A stretch of DNA of 64,000 nucleotides from Leisingera sp. S132 (GTDB taxonomy: Bacteria; Pseudomonadota; Alphaproteobacteria; Rhodobacterales; Rhodobacteraceae), in assembly GCF_025144465.1 (NCBI RefSeq), contig NZ_CP083553.1, positions 3,882,290 to 3,946,289 of the forward strand, read 5' to 3'. Below are positions 8,056 through 17,200 of this stretch, piece by piece; the first letter of the stretch is position 1, and every line of letters starts with the position of its first letter. The position numbers and the translations under genes were made by a program. The notes under the pieces were generated by a model, which searched no databases, had not been told where the DNA came from, and saw only the letters and a program-made list of their open reading frames with translations.

Positions 8056-8984
8056 CAGGTGCGCTCCGCAGCCTGTTCCTCACGCTTCTGCCGAGCCACC
8101 TGGTGCTTGGTCACCAGCGAGGCGGTGATGACGCCCACGGTGACGATCGAGATCATGATGGTCGACAGTGCGTTTATTTCGGGGCTGACGCCCAGGCGCA
8201 CGGCCGAGAAGATCTTGATCGGCAGGGTGGTGGCCGAGGGACCGGAGGTAAATGAGGCAATCACCAGGTCATCCAGGGACAGGGTGAAGGCCAGCAGCCA
8301 GCCGGAAATCACCGCAGGCGCAATAATCGGCAGGGTCACCAGCCGGAACGCCTCCGCCGGCGAACAGCCCAGATCCAGAGCCGCTTCCTCCAGAGAGCGG
8401 TCGAAGGTCACCAGCCTGGAAGAGACCACAACTGAGACATAGCACATCGCAAATGTGGTATGCGCCAGCACGATTGTCAGAACGCCGCGCTCAAATTTCT
8501 CCGCAATGTTCAGATACTCTAAGAGAGACCATCCCATGCGCTCGTCAATTCCTTCAATGAACGGGTTCCAAACTTCGGCTGCGTAGAGAAAAATCGGAGA
8601 GATCATTGGTTCGATGCCGATGAACAACAGGAGCAGCGACAGGCCGGTGATCACCTCGGGCATCACCAGCGGCGCATAGATCATGCCGGAAAACAGCGTC
8701 CGCCCCATGAACCGCCCGCCGCGCACCAGCACATAGGCGGCAATGGTGCCCAGCACGGTCGCCATCGTGGAGGAGAACACTGCCACCTTGATGGTCACCC
8801 AGGCGGCGTTCAGGAACGCCTCATTCTGGAGCAATTCGCCGTACCACTTGGTCGAGAACCCGGCCCAGACGGTGACCAGCTTGCTTTCGTTGAAGCTGAA
8901 GATCACCAGAATGACCATCGGGATGTAGAGGAAGGCAAAGCCCAGGGTCAGCGATACGGCGTTAAACCAGCTCATACGGTTCAT
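8055..8984 (-). CDS. potI: Putrescine-type ABC transporter permease, PotI-like
   Basis: A 309-residue inner-membrane permease of the binding-protein-dependent family with six predicted helices and the ATPase-coupling EAA loop (EEAALDLGCSPAEAFRLVTL). I start it at ATG 8984, which overlaps the potH stop as ATGA; the frame is open further upstream but that part lies inside potH. Together with PotG, PotH and PotF it forms an importer for putrescine or related polyamines. Substrate is inferred from gene order and similarity. Confidence 0.88.
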   Translation of the reverse strand: MNRMSWFNAVSLTLGFAFLYIPMVILVIFSFNESKLVTVWAGFSTKWYGELLQNEAFLNAAWVTIKVAVFSSTMATVLGTIAAYVLVRGGRFMGRTLFSGMIYAPLVMPEVITGLSLLLLFIGIEPMISPIFLYAAEVWNPFIEGIDERMGWSLLEYLNIAEKFERGVLTIVLAHTTFAMCYVSVVVSSRLVTFDRSLEEAALDLGCSPAEAFRLVTLPIIAPAVISGWLLAFTLSLDDLVIASFTSGPSATTLPIKIFSAVRLGVSPEINALSTIMISIVTVGVITASLVTKHQVARQKREEQAAERT

Positions 8985-9862
8985 TGCTCTGCCTCCTGCT
9001 GTTTCTGTTGATGGCGTTGGAACAGCACGATCGGGACCACCAGCAGCAAGAGCAGCACCACCGCCACCGCAGAGGCCACCGGCCAGTCGCGGTTGGAGAA
9101 GAACTCCTCCCACAGCACCTTGCCGATCATCAGAGTGTCGGAACCGCCCAGCAGATAAGGGATCACAAACTCACCCAGCACCGGAATGAAGACCAGGAAA
9201 CTGCCGGCGATGATGCCTGTTTTGGACAGCGGAATTGTCACCAGCCAGAAGGCGGTGAGGCGCGAGCAGCCAAGGTCCTCTGCCGCCTCGATCAGCGAGC
9301 CGTCCAGCCGTTCGAGCGCCGAATAGACCGGCAGGATCATAAACGGCAGATAGGTATAGACGATGCCGATGTAGACCGCGGAATTGGTGTTGAGGATGGT
9401 CAGCGGTTCGGAAACAATCCCTGTCCACATCAGAAACTGATTGAGGAACCCCTCGTTCGACAGGATGCCCATCCACGCATAGACGCGGATCAGGAAGGAC
9501 GTCCAGAAGGGCAGGATCACCAGCATCATCAGGGTGGGGCGCCATTCTTCCGGTGCGCGCGCCATGCCATAGGCGATGGGGTAGCCGGCCAGCAGAGTGA
9601 AAAAGGTCGAGATAACCGCAATCTTCAGGGAACTGAGGTAGGCCTTCCAATATAGGTCATCTTCGGTAAGCCAGACGAAGTTCTCGAAATCCAGTTCCGC
9701 GATGAAGGCAGCGATGCCTTCGGCCCAGTCGAACTGCGGGACATAGGGCGGGATCGACACCGCATAGTCAGACAGGGAGATTTTAAGCACGATGGCAAAT
9801 GGCACCAGGAACAGGGCCAGAAGCCAGACATAGGGGATGGCAATCAGGACAAAGCGGCGCAT
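8981..9862 (-). CDS. potH: Putrescine-type ABC transporter permease, PotH-like
   Basis: A 293-residue permease with an N-terminal membrane helix directly at the start (MRRFVLIAIPYVWLLALFLV) and a typical EAA loop (IEAAEDLGCSRLTAFWLVTI). It pairs with PotI to form the membrane channel. Its ATG overlaps the potG stop by one base (TGATG) and its stop overlaps the potI start, giving strict translational coupling through the operon. Confidence 0.88.
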   Translation of the reverse strand: MRRFVLIAIPYVWLLALFLVPFAIVLKISLSDYAVSIPPYVPQFDWAEGIAAFIAELDFENFVWLTEDDLYWKAYLSSLKIAVISTFFTLLAGYPIAYGMARAPEEWRPTLMMLVILPFWTSFLIRVYAWMGILSNEGFLNQFLMWTGIVSEPLTILNTNSAVYIGIVYTYLPFMILPVYSALERLDGSLIEAAEDLGCSRLTAFWLVTIPLSKTGIIAGSFLVFIPVLGEFVIPYLLGGSDTLMIGKVLWEEFFSNRDWPVASAVAVVLLLLLVVPIVLFQRHQQKQQEAEQ

Positions 9863-10989
9863 CAGTCGGCCAGCAGAACGCCTGCCGTGGCGGTCCAGGA
9901 CAGCCAGACAGTGTCTTCCCAGGTAAAGGCGCGGCGGGCGATACGGCGGGTGTTGGCGGTCTGCGCCTTGATCACCGCGCCGGTGGGCAGTTCCACATGG
10001 TAAGTGGAGATATTGCCCAGATAGGCGATATCCAGAATGCGGCCCTGGACGGCGTTGTCCGCCCCGGCCGGCTGTTCGGCACTGATCGCTACTTTCTCAG
10101 GCCGGATAGCCAGATGGCATTTTTGACCATCGGAGAATGCATTCGGCGACTTCACCGTCAAAGGAGCGTGGCCTTCGTGCCAGGACATGGCGTATGCGTC
10201 GCTGCCGCTGGGCTTGGCCGTGCCTTCGATCAGGTTCACGTCGCCAATGAAATCGGCGACATAGACAGAGTTTGGATTTTCATAGATCCGGTCCGGTGTC
10301 GCCACCTGGATGATCTTGCCGTGATCCATTACTGCCACGCGGGAGGCCACGGTCATTGCCTCTTCCTGGTCGTGGGTCACGATCACAAAGGTGGTGCCGG
10401 TTTTCTCCTGAATGTCCATCAGTTCAAACTGGGTGTCCTGGCGCAGCTTCTTGTCCAGCGCGCCCAGCGGTTCATCGAGCAGCAGCAGCTTCGGGTGTTT
10501 GGCAAGTGAACGGGCGAGGGCAACACGCTGGCGCTGGCCGCCGGAAATCTGATGCGGCTTGCGGCGGGCGAATTTCTCCAGCCGGGTCAATTTCAGCATC
10601 GCCTCAACACGGTCGTCGATGTCGTGCTTTGGCATTTTCTCGCGTTTCAATCCAAAGGCGATGTTTTCCCAGACCGATAGATGCGGGAACAGCGCATAGG
10701 ACTGGAACATCATGTTCACGGCCCGCTTGTTCGGCGGCACCGGTGCGATATCCTGGCCTGCCAGGAAAATCTTGCCTTCAGTCGGGGTCTCGAACCCGGC
10801 CAGCATCCGCATCAGTGTGGTCTTGCCGCAGCCGGACGGACCAAGCAGCGCATAGAACTCCCGCTCGTAGATGCCGATGGTCAGGTTGTCGATGGCGGTG
10901 AATTCACCATAACGTTTGGTGACGTTCTGGAAGTGAATCAAGGGCTTAGCCTCAGGATCATTCCAAGGTTCGAATACGGAAGCAGTCAA
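9862..10989 (-). CDS. potG: Putrescine-type ABC transporter ATP-binding protein, PotG-like
   Basis: A 375-residue ATPase with Walker A GPSGCGKT (residues 50-57), signature ISGGQRQRVALARSL, Walker B LLLLDEPLGALD and the switch histidine in IVTHDQEEA. A C-terminal TOBE-type regulatory region follows residue about 280. It starts with TTG 10989, supported by AGAGG upstream. It is separated from potF by about 115 bp containing a GC-rich hairpin. It energises import by the PotH/PotI pair. Confidence 0.9.
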   Translation of the reverse strand: MTASVFEPWNDPEAKPLIHFQNVTKRYGEFTAIDNLTIGIYEREFYALLGPSGCGKTTLMRMLAGFETPTEGKIFLAGQDIAPVPPNKRAVNMMFQSYALFPHLSVWENIAFGLKREKMPKHDIDDRVEAMLKLTRLEKFARRKPHQISGGQRQRVALARSLAKHPKLLLLDEPLGALDKKLRQDTQFELMDIQEKTGTTFVIVTHDQEEAMTVASRVAVMDHGKIIQVATPDRIYENPNSVYVADFIGDVNLIEGTAKPSGSDAYAMSWHEGHAPLTVKSPNAFSDGQKCHLAIRPEKVAISAEQPAGADNAVQGRILDIAYLGNISTYHVELPTGAVIKAQTANTRRIARRAFTWEDTVWLSWTATAGVLLAD

Positions 10990-11065
10990 GCCGGGCCTCT
11001 TCTGCGAGTTGTCGCGCGGATGTCTCGAGGGGGCGCGCGAAGGAAACCCAGGCGCGTCAGGATTT

Positions 11066-11088
11066 GCGGGGCGCTGAAAACGCCCCGC
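11066..11088 (-). terminator. Hairpin between potF and potG
   Basis: An 8-bp perfect GC stem (GCGGGGCG / CGCCCCGC) with a 7-nt loop lies between the binding-protein gene and its ATPase gene; there is no U-run. Such intercistronic hairpins usually protect or partly terminate the upstream message. Note the gene order: on this strand potF (11107-12195) is upstream of the hairpin and potG downstream, which would favour excess PotF. Confidence 0.5.
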
Positions 11089-11106
11089 CGGTCAAAGAGC
11101 GGCTGA

Positions 11107-12195
11107 TCAGGTGCCGGATTTGACCTTGGTCCACATGCGGGTGGCCTTGCGCTGCACCTTCGCAGGATAGCTTTCTTTGATGTACAGGTTCTGGACAGTT
11201 TCTTCGTTCGGATAAATCGCGGGATCGCCGATCACATCCTCTTCCAGGAACTCCTGCGACGCCTTGTTGCCATTGGCGTAGTAAACGTAGTTGGACGCAG
11301 CGGCCATGTTTTGCGCGTCCATGATGAAATTCAGGAACTTATGGGCGCCTTCCGGGTTCGGGGCGTCGACCGGGATGGTCATCTGGTCAAACCACATCAG
11401 CGCGCCTTCCTTGGGGGCATTGTATTCGATCTCGACGCCGTTCTCGGCTTCCGCGGCACGGTCGCGCGCCTGCAGGATGTCGCCGGACCAGCCAAAGGCT
11501 ACGCAGATGTCACCGTTGGCCAGGGCGTTGATGTATTCCGAGCTGTGGAACTTGGTGATATAGGGTCGCACGGCCAACAGAACCGGCTCAGCCTTGGCGA
11601 CCACATCCGCGTCCATGCTGTTGGGATCTTCGCCGATGTATTTCAGTGCTGCCGGGATCATTTCATCCGGGGCGTCCAGGAAATGCACACCACAGCTTGC
11701 AAGCTTTTCCATGTTGGCCGGGTTGAACACCAGTTCCAGGGAGTCGATCGGAGCGTCCTCCCCCAGAACTTCCTTCACCTTGGCGACGTTCACGCCGATG
11801 CCCGTGGTGCCCCACATATAGTTGATGGAGTATTCGTTGCCGGGGTCATACTTTCCGGTACGCTCCTCGATCGCGTCCCACATGTTCCCCTTGTTCGGCA
11901 GTTTCGACGGGTCCAGCTTCTGGAAGGCGCCGGCCTGGATCTGGCGCGCCATGAAGGAGCCGGTCGGCACCACCACGTCATAGCCCGAGCCGCCCGCCAG
12001 CATCTTGGTCTCCAGAACCTCGTTGCTGTCAAAGACGTCGTAGATCAGGTCGATGCCGGTTTCCTTCTCGAACTTTTCCAGCAGGCCTTCGTCGATATAG
12101 TCCGACCAGTTGTAGACGCGAACCTCTTCCGCCGTGGCGGCGGCTGCCGTGCCAAGGGCAACGACGGCGGTCATGGTCATCGTTTTCAGTGTCAT
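11107..12195 (-). CDS. potF: Putrescine-type periplasmic binding protein, PotF-like
   Basis: A 362-residue periplasmic solute-binding protein of the PotD/PotF family. Signal peptide residues 1-22 (ending ATAATAEE region), then the family opening VRVYNWSDYIDEGLLEKFEK with the ligand-box tryptophan and aspartate. I start at ATG 12195, preceded by GGGAGAA, rather than at the further upstream start of the open frame, because this places the signal peptide at the N-terminus. It is the first gene of the potFGHI-oxidase operon and divergent from the GntR regulator. Confidence 0.9.
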   Translation of the reverse strand: MTLKTMTMTAVVALGTAAAATAEEVRVYNWSDYIDEGLLEKFEKETGIDLIYDVFDSNEVLETKMLAGGSGYDVVVPTGSFMARQIQAGAFQKLDPSKLPNKGNMWDAIEERTGKYDPGNEYSINYMWGTTGIGVNVAKVKEVLGEDAPIDSLELVFNPANMEKLASCGVHFLDAPDEMIPAALKYIGEDPNSMDADVVAKAEPVLLAVRPYITKFHSSEYINALANGDICVAFGWSGDILQARDRAAEAENGVEIEYNAPKEGALMWFDQMTIPVDAPNPEGAHKFLNFIMDAQNMAAASNYVYYANGNKASQEFLEEDVIGDPAIYPNEETVQNLYIKESYPAKVQRKATRMWTKVKSGT

Positions 12196-12241
12196 GAAAT
12201 TCTCCCTGTGCATGCCGGCTTCCAGGTCCGGCTGTAAATGG

Positions 12242-12250
12242 ATTTGATCA
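12242..12250. promoter_or_regulatory. ATTTGATCA motif upstream of potF, candidate GntR site
   Basis: The nonamer ATTTGATCA, part of the near-palindrome TTTGATCAAG, lies between potF and the divergent GntR gene. The same nonamer recurs at 13043-13051 inside the promoter of the aminotransferase. Two copies flanking a regulator gene suggest an operator, but this is inference from sequence sharing only. Confidence 0.35.
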
Positions 12251-12337
12251 AGTTTTGCCGCGTTCGGCAATACTCTTTATGTTTTCACTTGGCTCAGGAT
12301 GGTGCAAGCTGGCCAAAATCGAGGAGGAAACCCCCAG

Positions 12338-13024
12338 GTGACAGAGACCACTTCACCGCCCGCTGCGGCGCAGGAAAACCCGGCAAAACTGCCCGCGCAT
12401 GAGATCGTTTATCAGAAGCTGAGAGCGCAGATTCTGTTCGGGGAGTTGGTGCCGGGCCAGGCCGTGACTATCCAAGGTCTGGTCGAGACGCTGGAGGCCG
12501 GCATGACGCCAGTGCGCGAAGCGATCCGGCGGCTTATCTCCGATGGCGCGCTGATGTTCCAGGGGAACCGCCGGGTGTCTGTGCCGCTGCTGGGAGCCGA
12601 AGATCTTGAAGAGCTCATTTTTGCCAGAAAAACAATAGAGTGTGAGCTTGCGCGCCGAGCTACGGTACAGATAAGCGCAGCGCATATCGAGGAGCTGGTC
12701 GCCATCGATCATGCGCTCGACAAGGCAATCGCCACCGGTGACGTCGCGGGCTACCTGGTGCAGAACTACAGCTTTCACACGGCGCTTTATTCACACGCAA
12801 ACGCGCCCATTCTAAGCGATATTGCCGACCGTCTTTGGCTGCGCTTCGGCCCTTCGCTGCGGGTGGTCAGCGGCCGCCTGGGAACGCAGAGCTTCCCGGA
12901 CCGCCATAAAGACATCCTTGATGCGCTGCGGCGGCAGGACCCGGAGATGGCTGCTTTGGCGATGGAACGGGATGTTTTTGAAGGCATGGAGCATGTGGTT
13001 CAGGGATTGCGGGCCGCGAACTGA
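12338..13024 (+). CDS. GntR-family transcriptional regulator (FadR/FCD type)
   Basis: A 228-residue regulator with an N-terminal winged helix (residues about 20-85, with GMTPVREAIRRLISDGALM as recognition region) and a C-terminal all-helical FCD ligand domain. I chose GTG 12338 because GAGGAGG lies 9 bases upstream of it, inside the longer frame that begins at ATG 12299. It is divergent from the potF operon and directly upstream of the aminotransferase, so a polyamine or its breakdown product is the likely effector. Direction of regulation is unknown. Confidence 0.85.
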   Translation: MTETTSPPAAAQENPAKLPAHEIVYQKLRAQILFGELVPGQAVTIQGLVETLEAGMTPVREAIRRLISDGALMFQGNRRVSVPLLGAEDLEELIFARKTIECELARRATVQISAAHIEELVAIDHALDKAIATGDVAGYLVQNYSFHTALYSHANAPILSDIADRLWLRFGPSLRVVSGRLGTQSFPDRHKDILDALRRQDPEMAALAMERDVFEGMEHVVQGLRAAN

Positions 13025-13029
13025 TTCGA

Positions 13030-13057
13030 TTGACACCTGGGAATTTGATCATATTCT
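13030..13057 (+). promoter_or_regulatory. Sigma-70-type promoter of the aminotransferase gene
   Basis: TTGACA (13030-13035), a 16-bp spacer and TATTCT (13052-13057) make a near-consensus housekeeping promoter starting 6 bp after the GntR stop. The spacer contains the motif ATTTGATCA (13043-13051) shared with the potF upstream region, so a repressor bound there would block RNA polymerase. Confidence 0.6.
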
Positions 13058-13090
13058 GGGGCCAATCAGTTTTTCTCAGGAGCGAGTCTC

Positions 13091-14485
13091 ATGACCGTTA
13101 TCACCAATCACATGCCGACAGCTGAGCTGCAGGCGCTGGACGCCGCCCACCACATGCATCCGTTCACCGCCAATGGTGAGCTGTCGCAGAAGGGCGCGCG
13201 CATCATCACCCGCGCGGATGGCGTGCACCTGACCGACAGCGAAGGCCATCAGATCCTCGATGCGATGGCGGGCCTTTGGTGCGTCAACATCGGCTATGGC
13301 CGCGAGGAGCTGGCAGAAGTGGCGGCCCGCCAGATGCGCGAGCTGCCCTATTACAACACCTTCTTTCAGACGACGCATGTGCCGGCCATCGCGCTGGCTG
13401 CGAAGATCGCCGAACTGGCGCCGGGTGACCTGAACAATGTGTTCTTTGCAGGCTCCGGGTCCGAGGCCAATGACACAAACATCCGCATGGTGCGCCACTA
13501 CTGGGCGTTGAAGGGCAAGCCGTCGAAATCGGTGATCATCAGCCGCAAGAACGCTTATCACGGCTCCTCTGTCGGCAGCGGCTCTTTGGGCGGCATGAGC
13601 GGTATGCATGCCCAAGGCGGTATGCCGATCCCGGATATCCACCATATCAATCAGCCGAACTGGTGGGCCGAAGGCGGCGACATGCCCCAGGAAGAATTTG
13701 GCCTGCAGCGTGCGCGAGAACTGGAAGAGGCTATCCTGGAACTCGGCGAAGACCGTGTCGCGGCCTTCATTGCAGAGCCGGTGCAGGGTGCTGGCGGCGT
13801 CATTGTGGCACCGGACAGTTACTGGCCGGAAATCCAGCGGATCTGCGACAAGTATGAAATTCTGCTGATCGCGGACGAGGTGATCTGCGGGTTCGGGCGC
13901 ACGGGTAACTGGTTTGGCTGCGAAACCTTGAACATCCGCCCTGATATCATGACCATCGCCAAGGGTCTCAGCTCCGGCTATGCGCCGATCGGCGGCTCGA
14001 TTGTCAGCGATGAAGTTGCCTCAGTGATCGCGGGGGATGAGTTCAACCACGGCTACACCTACTCTGGCCACCCGGTGGCGGCCGCTGTTGCGCTGGAAAA
14101 CCTGCGTATCCTAGAAGAGGAGAACATCCTCGGCCACGTGCGCGACGTGGCAGCGCCTTATCTCAAGCAGAAGTGGGAGGCTCTCACCGATCACCCGCTG
14201 GTGGGTGAGGCAAAGATTGTTGGGATGATGGGTTCGATTGCGCTGACCCCCAACAAGGACACCCGGGCCGCCTTCGCCTCTGATGCCGGGACCGTTGGAT
14301 ACATTTGCCGGGAGCGCTGCTTTGCCAACAATCTGGTGATGCGCCACGTGGGCGACCGGATGATCATCTCACCGCCGCTGGTGATCACGCCGGAGCAGAT
14401 CGATGTGCTGATCGAGCGGGCCGTGAAATCGCTGGATGAATGCTACGCAGAACTGAAGAAGCAGGACCTGCTGCACAGCGCCTGA
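13091..14485 (+). CDS. Class III aminotransferase (putrescine/polyamine-pyruvate type)
   Basis: A 464-residue PLP enzyme of the omega-transaminase family. Visible features are GSGSEANDTN (121-130) binding the cofactor phosphate, the cofactor-pairing aspartate in ADEV (D262) and the Schiff-base lysine K291 in AKGLSSGYAP. The sequence resembles SpuC-type polyamine:pyruvate aminotransferases, which convert putrescine to 4-aminobutanal; beta-alanine or GABA activity is also possible. It has its own promoter, a strong terminator, and sits between two polyamine-type importers. Confidence 0.85.
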   Translation: MTVITNHMPTAELQALDAAHHMHPFTANGELSQKGARIITRADGVHLTDSEGHQILDAMAGLWCVNIGYGREELAEVAARQMRELPYYNTFFQTTHVPAIALAAKIAELAPGDLNNVFFAGSGSEANDTNIRMVRHYWALKGKPSKSVIISRKNAYHGSSVGSGSLGGMSGMHAQGGMPIPDIHHINQPNWWAEGGDMPQEEFGLQRARELEEAILELGEDRVAAFIAEPVQGAGGVIVAPDSYWPEIQRICDKYEILLIADEVICGFGRTGNWFGCETLNIRPDIMTIAKGLSSGYAPIGGSIVSDEVASVIAGDEFNHGYTYSGHPVAAAVALENLRILEEENILGHVRDVAAPYLKQKWEALTDHPLVGEAKIVGMMGSIALTPNKDTRAAFASDAGTVGYICRERCFANNLVMRHVGDRMIISPPLVITPEQIDVLIERAVKSLDECYAELKKQDLLHSA

Positions 14486-14521
14486 TTCCCTTCTGAACAG
14501 CGCGCACGGCGCGACTCACAT

Positions 14522-14548
14522 AGGCCCGGCAGCAATGCTGCCGGGCCT
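14522..14548 (+). terminator. Rho-independent terminator of the aminotransferase
   Basis: A perfect 12-bp stem (AGGCCCGGCAGC / GCTGCCGGGCCT) with a 3-nt AAT loop followed by TTCTTCTT, 36 bp after the stop codon. Confidence 0.85.
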
Positions 14549-14839
14549 TTCTTCTTCGGTTTCAGGTGCAGATGTGTCGGTTTTCAGCCGGATTTTTGCT
14601 GAATGTGGCGCAAAATATCATAAGGGCGTCGCAATAAGTTCGATCAAGAGCGGCAGAACGGGACTAGGCTTCCGTTAGGGTATTCTTCTCCTTTTGAAGG
14701 CGGCCGAAGTATGAATTTCGTACGCTCACCGGTGAAAGAATATTTTTTTCATATCTAGCGCTTGATAGCGTTGGTGTGATTAACTTCGAATAAGTGCAGA
14801 GCAAATCTGCCGGAATGACAAAACTACGGGGAGCCTGCT
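14549..14839. other. Control region of the second polyamine-type operon
   Basis: An AT-richer intergenic stretch with no gene. It holds the leader and presumably the promoter of the following four-gene operon. GATCAAG at 14642-14648 partly resembles the ATTTGATCA motif of the neighbouring polyamine genes. GGGGAG at 14828-14833 is the ribosome site for the TTG start at 14840. No convincing -35/-10 pair could be fixed. Confidence 0.4.
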
Positions 14840-15940
14840 TTGGCTGATGCGTCAAACGTTGATGCGTTCGTTGAATTCGAACGCGTCCAAAAGAGCTATG
14901 ATGGCGAAAATCTCGTTGTCAAAGACCTCAACCTCACCATGCCCAAGGGTGAATTTCTGACCATGCTTGGCCCGTCCGGGTCCGGGAAAACCACCTGCCT
15001 GATGATGCTGGCTGGTTTCGAGACCGCGACCCATGGCGATATCCGTCTGGACGGGACATCGATCAACAACATTCCGCCGCACAAGCGCGGCATCGGCATG
15101 GTGTTCCAGAACTACGCCTTGTTCCCGCACATGACGATTGCGGAGAACCTCTCCTTCCCGCTGGAAGTCCGCAAAATGGGTAAGTCCGAGCGCGAGGAAA
15201 AGGTGAAGCGCGCTTTGGACATGGTGGAAATGGGTGCCTTTGGCGGCCGCCGTCCGGCACAGCTTTCGGGCGGCCAGCAGCAGCGGATCGCGCTGGCGCG
15301 TGCGCTGGTGTTTGAACCCGAACTGGTTTTGATGGACGAACCGCTGGGCGCGCTGGACAAGCAGCTGCGCGAAAAAATGCAGTTTGAGATCACCCATCTG
15401 GCCCACCGCTTGGGGATCACCGTGGTCTATGTGACCCACGACCAGACCGAGGCGCTGACCATGTCCGACCGCGTTGCCGTGTTCGACGATGGCCGCATCC
15501 AGCAGATTGCACCGCCGGACCAGCTGTATGAAAGCCCGGACAACAGCTTTGTGGCCCAGTTCATCGGCGAAAACAACACGCTCGAAGGCACCGTCAAGGA
15601 AATCAACAACGGTATCGCACTGGTTCAGCTGGACGATGGCGAATTGATTGACTGCAAGCCGGTCAACGTGTCCCGCCCCGGCGAGCGCACCCGCGTGTCA
15701 ATCCGCCCGGAAAGGGTGGAATACAACAAGGACCGCCTGCAGGCAGGCGCTCATACGCTCAAGGCGGAAGTGCTGGAGTTCATCTATATGGGCGACATCT
15801 TCCGCACCCGTCTGCGGGTGGCCGGCAATGATGAGTTCATCATCAAGACCCGGAACGCTCCGGACCAAGTCCGTCTCCAGCCCGGTCAGCAGATCGAAAT
15901 CGGCTGGCTGCCGGAAGACTGCCGCGCACTGGACGCCTGA
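14840..15940 (+). CDS. potA: Polyamine-type ABC transporter ATP-binding protein, PotA-like
   Basis: A 366-residue ATPase with Walker A GPSGSGKT (residues 44-51), signature LSGGQQQRIALARAL, Walker B LVLMDEPLGALD, switch THDQTEA, and a C-terminal TOBE domain (about 285-360). It starts with TTG 14840, six bases after GGGGAG. It heads a four-gene operon for import of a polyamine-like solute, distinct from the potFGHI system upstream. Confidence 0.88.
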   Translation: MADASNVDAFVEFERVQKSYDGENLVVKDLNLTMPKGEFLTMLGPSGSGKTTCLMMLAGFETATHGDIRLDGTSINNIPPHKRGIGMVFQNYALFPHMTIAENLSFPLEVRKMGKSEREEKVKRALDMVEMGAFGGRRPAQLSGGQQQRIALARALVFEPELVLMDEPLGALDKQLREKMQFEITHLAHRLGITVVYVTHDQTEALTMSDRVAVFDDGRIQQIAPPDQLYESPDNSFVAQFIGENNTLEGTVKEINNGIALVQLDDGELIDCKPVNVSRPGERTRVSIRPERVEYNKDRLQAGAHTLKAEVLEFIYMGDIFRTRLRVAGNDEFIIKTRNAPDQVRLQPGQQIEIGWLPEDCRALDA

Positions 15941-16019
15941 TCCGCGCGCGCCGAACCCCCGGCAGAAGAACGACCGGGGGGTTCTCACTTCTGTGAATTT
16001 CAACAAGGAGAGACTCTCT

Positions 16020-17120
16020 ATGAAACTCAGCAAACTGTCTGCATTGGCAATGACAACTGCCCTTTGCGCCCCTTCAGCTTTCGCTGAAGAAATGGCCAAT
16101 GAGCTGACTCTGGTATCCTGGGGCGGCGCCTACCAGGCCAGCCAGCAAAAAGCCTATGTGGAGCCCTACCTGGCCGCTAATCCCGACGTGAAGGTGATCT
16201 GGGATGAAAGCTCTGCCGAAGCCGTGGCCAAGATCCGTGCCATGAATGAAGCCGGCAACGTGACCTGGGATTTGGTGGATGCCGTGGCCTCTGACTCCAT
16301 GCGCCTTTGCGACGAAGGCCTGGCGGAAGAGATCAACCATGACGAGGATCTGGCTGCTGCTCCCGATGGCACCCCGGCGTCTGAAGACTTCGGCGACCTG
16401 ATCGTCAGCGACTGCTTCGTTCCGCAGATCGTTTATTCAACCACCTTCGGCTATCGCACCGATCTGATCGACACGCCGGACACTGTCTGCGCAATCTTCG
16501 ACACCGAGAAATACCCGGGCAAGCGCTCGCTGCAGAAGCGTCCGATCGACAACATGGAATGGGCGCTGTACTGCGATGGTGTGGCCAAGGATGACATCTA
16601 CGACGTGCTGAGCACCGACGAAGGTGTTGAGCAGGCTCTGGCCAAACTCGACACCATCAAAGACCAAGTGGTCTGGTGGACCGCGGGCGCGGAAACCCCG
16701 CAGCTGCTGGCTGACGGCGAAGTGGTGATGGGCTCAACCTTCAACGGCCGCCTGTTCTCGGCGATTGCCGAACAGGGCCAGCCGATCGGCATGCTCTGGG
16801 ACATGCAGTCCTTTGACCTCGACGGCTGGGTTGTTCCGGCGGGTCTCCCGGCAGACCGCAAGGCGCGCGTGATGGACTTCCTGAAGTTCGCCACCGACAC
16901 CCAGCGTCTGGCTGACCAGGCGGCCTACATCTCCTACGGCCCGGCCCGCGCCTCCTCGGCGCCGCTGGTTGGCAAGCACGCCGAACTGGGCATCGACATG
17001 GCACCGCACATGCCGACCGACCCGGCGAACTCTGCCAACGTCCACGTCTATGACTACGAGTGGTGGGCGGACAACCGCGATGACCTGAACGCCAAGTTCC
17101 AGGCATGGCTGGCCAAGTAA
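16020..17120 (+). CDS. Periplasmic solute-binding protein, PotD-like
   Basis: A 366-residue binding protein with a clear signal peptide (residues 1-22, MKLSKLSALAMTTALC... ending AFA) and the family-1 solute-binding fold (LVSWGGAYQASQQKAY near the mature N-terminus). AAGGAGAG lies upstream of ATG 16020. The longer frame that starts at 15648 is an out-of-frame run through the ATPase gene and not real. Similarity is to PotD-type polyamine binders, but this subgroup also includes proteins for other cationic or amino-acid-like solutes, so the ligand is open. Confidence 0.85.
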   Translation: MKLSKLSALAMTTALCAPSAFAEEMANELTLVSWGGAYQASQQKAYVEPYLAANPDVKVIWDESSAEAVAKIRAMNEAGNVTWDLVDAVASDSMRLCDEGLAEEINHDEDLAAAPDGTPASEDFGDLIVSDCFVPQIVYSTTFGYRTDLIDTPDTVCAIFDTEKYPGKRSLQKRPIDNMEWALYCDGVAKDDIYDVLSTDEGVEQALAKLDTIKDQVVWWTAGAETPQLLADGEVVMGSTFNGRLFSAIAEQGQPIGMLWDMQSFDLDGWVVPAGLPADRKARVMDFLKFATDTQRLADQAAYISYGPARASSAPLVGKHAELGIDMAPHMPTDPANSANVHVYDYEWWADNRDDLNAKFQAWLAK

Positions 17121-17138
17121 TCTGACTCTTCCGAGACC

Positions 17139-17169
17139 GCAGGGGGCCTGCTGCATTCAGGCCCCCTGC
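17139..17169 (+). terminator. Intercistronic hairpin after the binding-protein gene
   Basis: A perfect 12-bp GC stem (GCAGGGGGCCTG / CAGGCCCCCTGC) with a 7-nt loop, 18 bp after the binding-protein stop and upstream of the permeases. It is followed by CCAAAAAAA, not U-residues, so on this strand it is more likely an RNA-stabilising or attenuating element that raises binding protein over permease. Confidence 0.6.
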
Positions 17170-17200
17170 CCAAAAAAATAAAGACCCGACGGGGAACCCT

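Noticed and set aside
12299..12337. ATG 12299 as start of the GntR regulator
   Set aside because: A strong GAGGAGG site lies inside this extension and fits GTG 12338 instead; the extra residues do not resemble the family.
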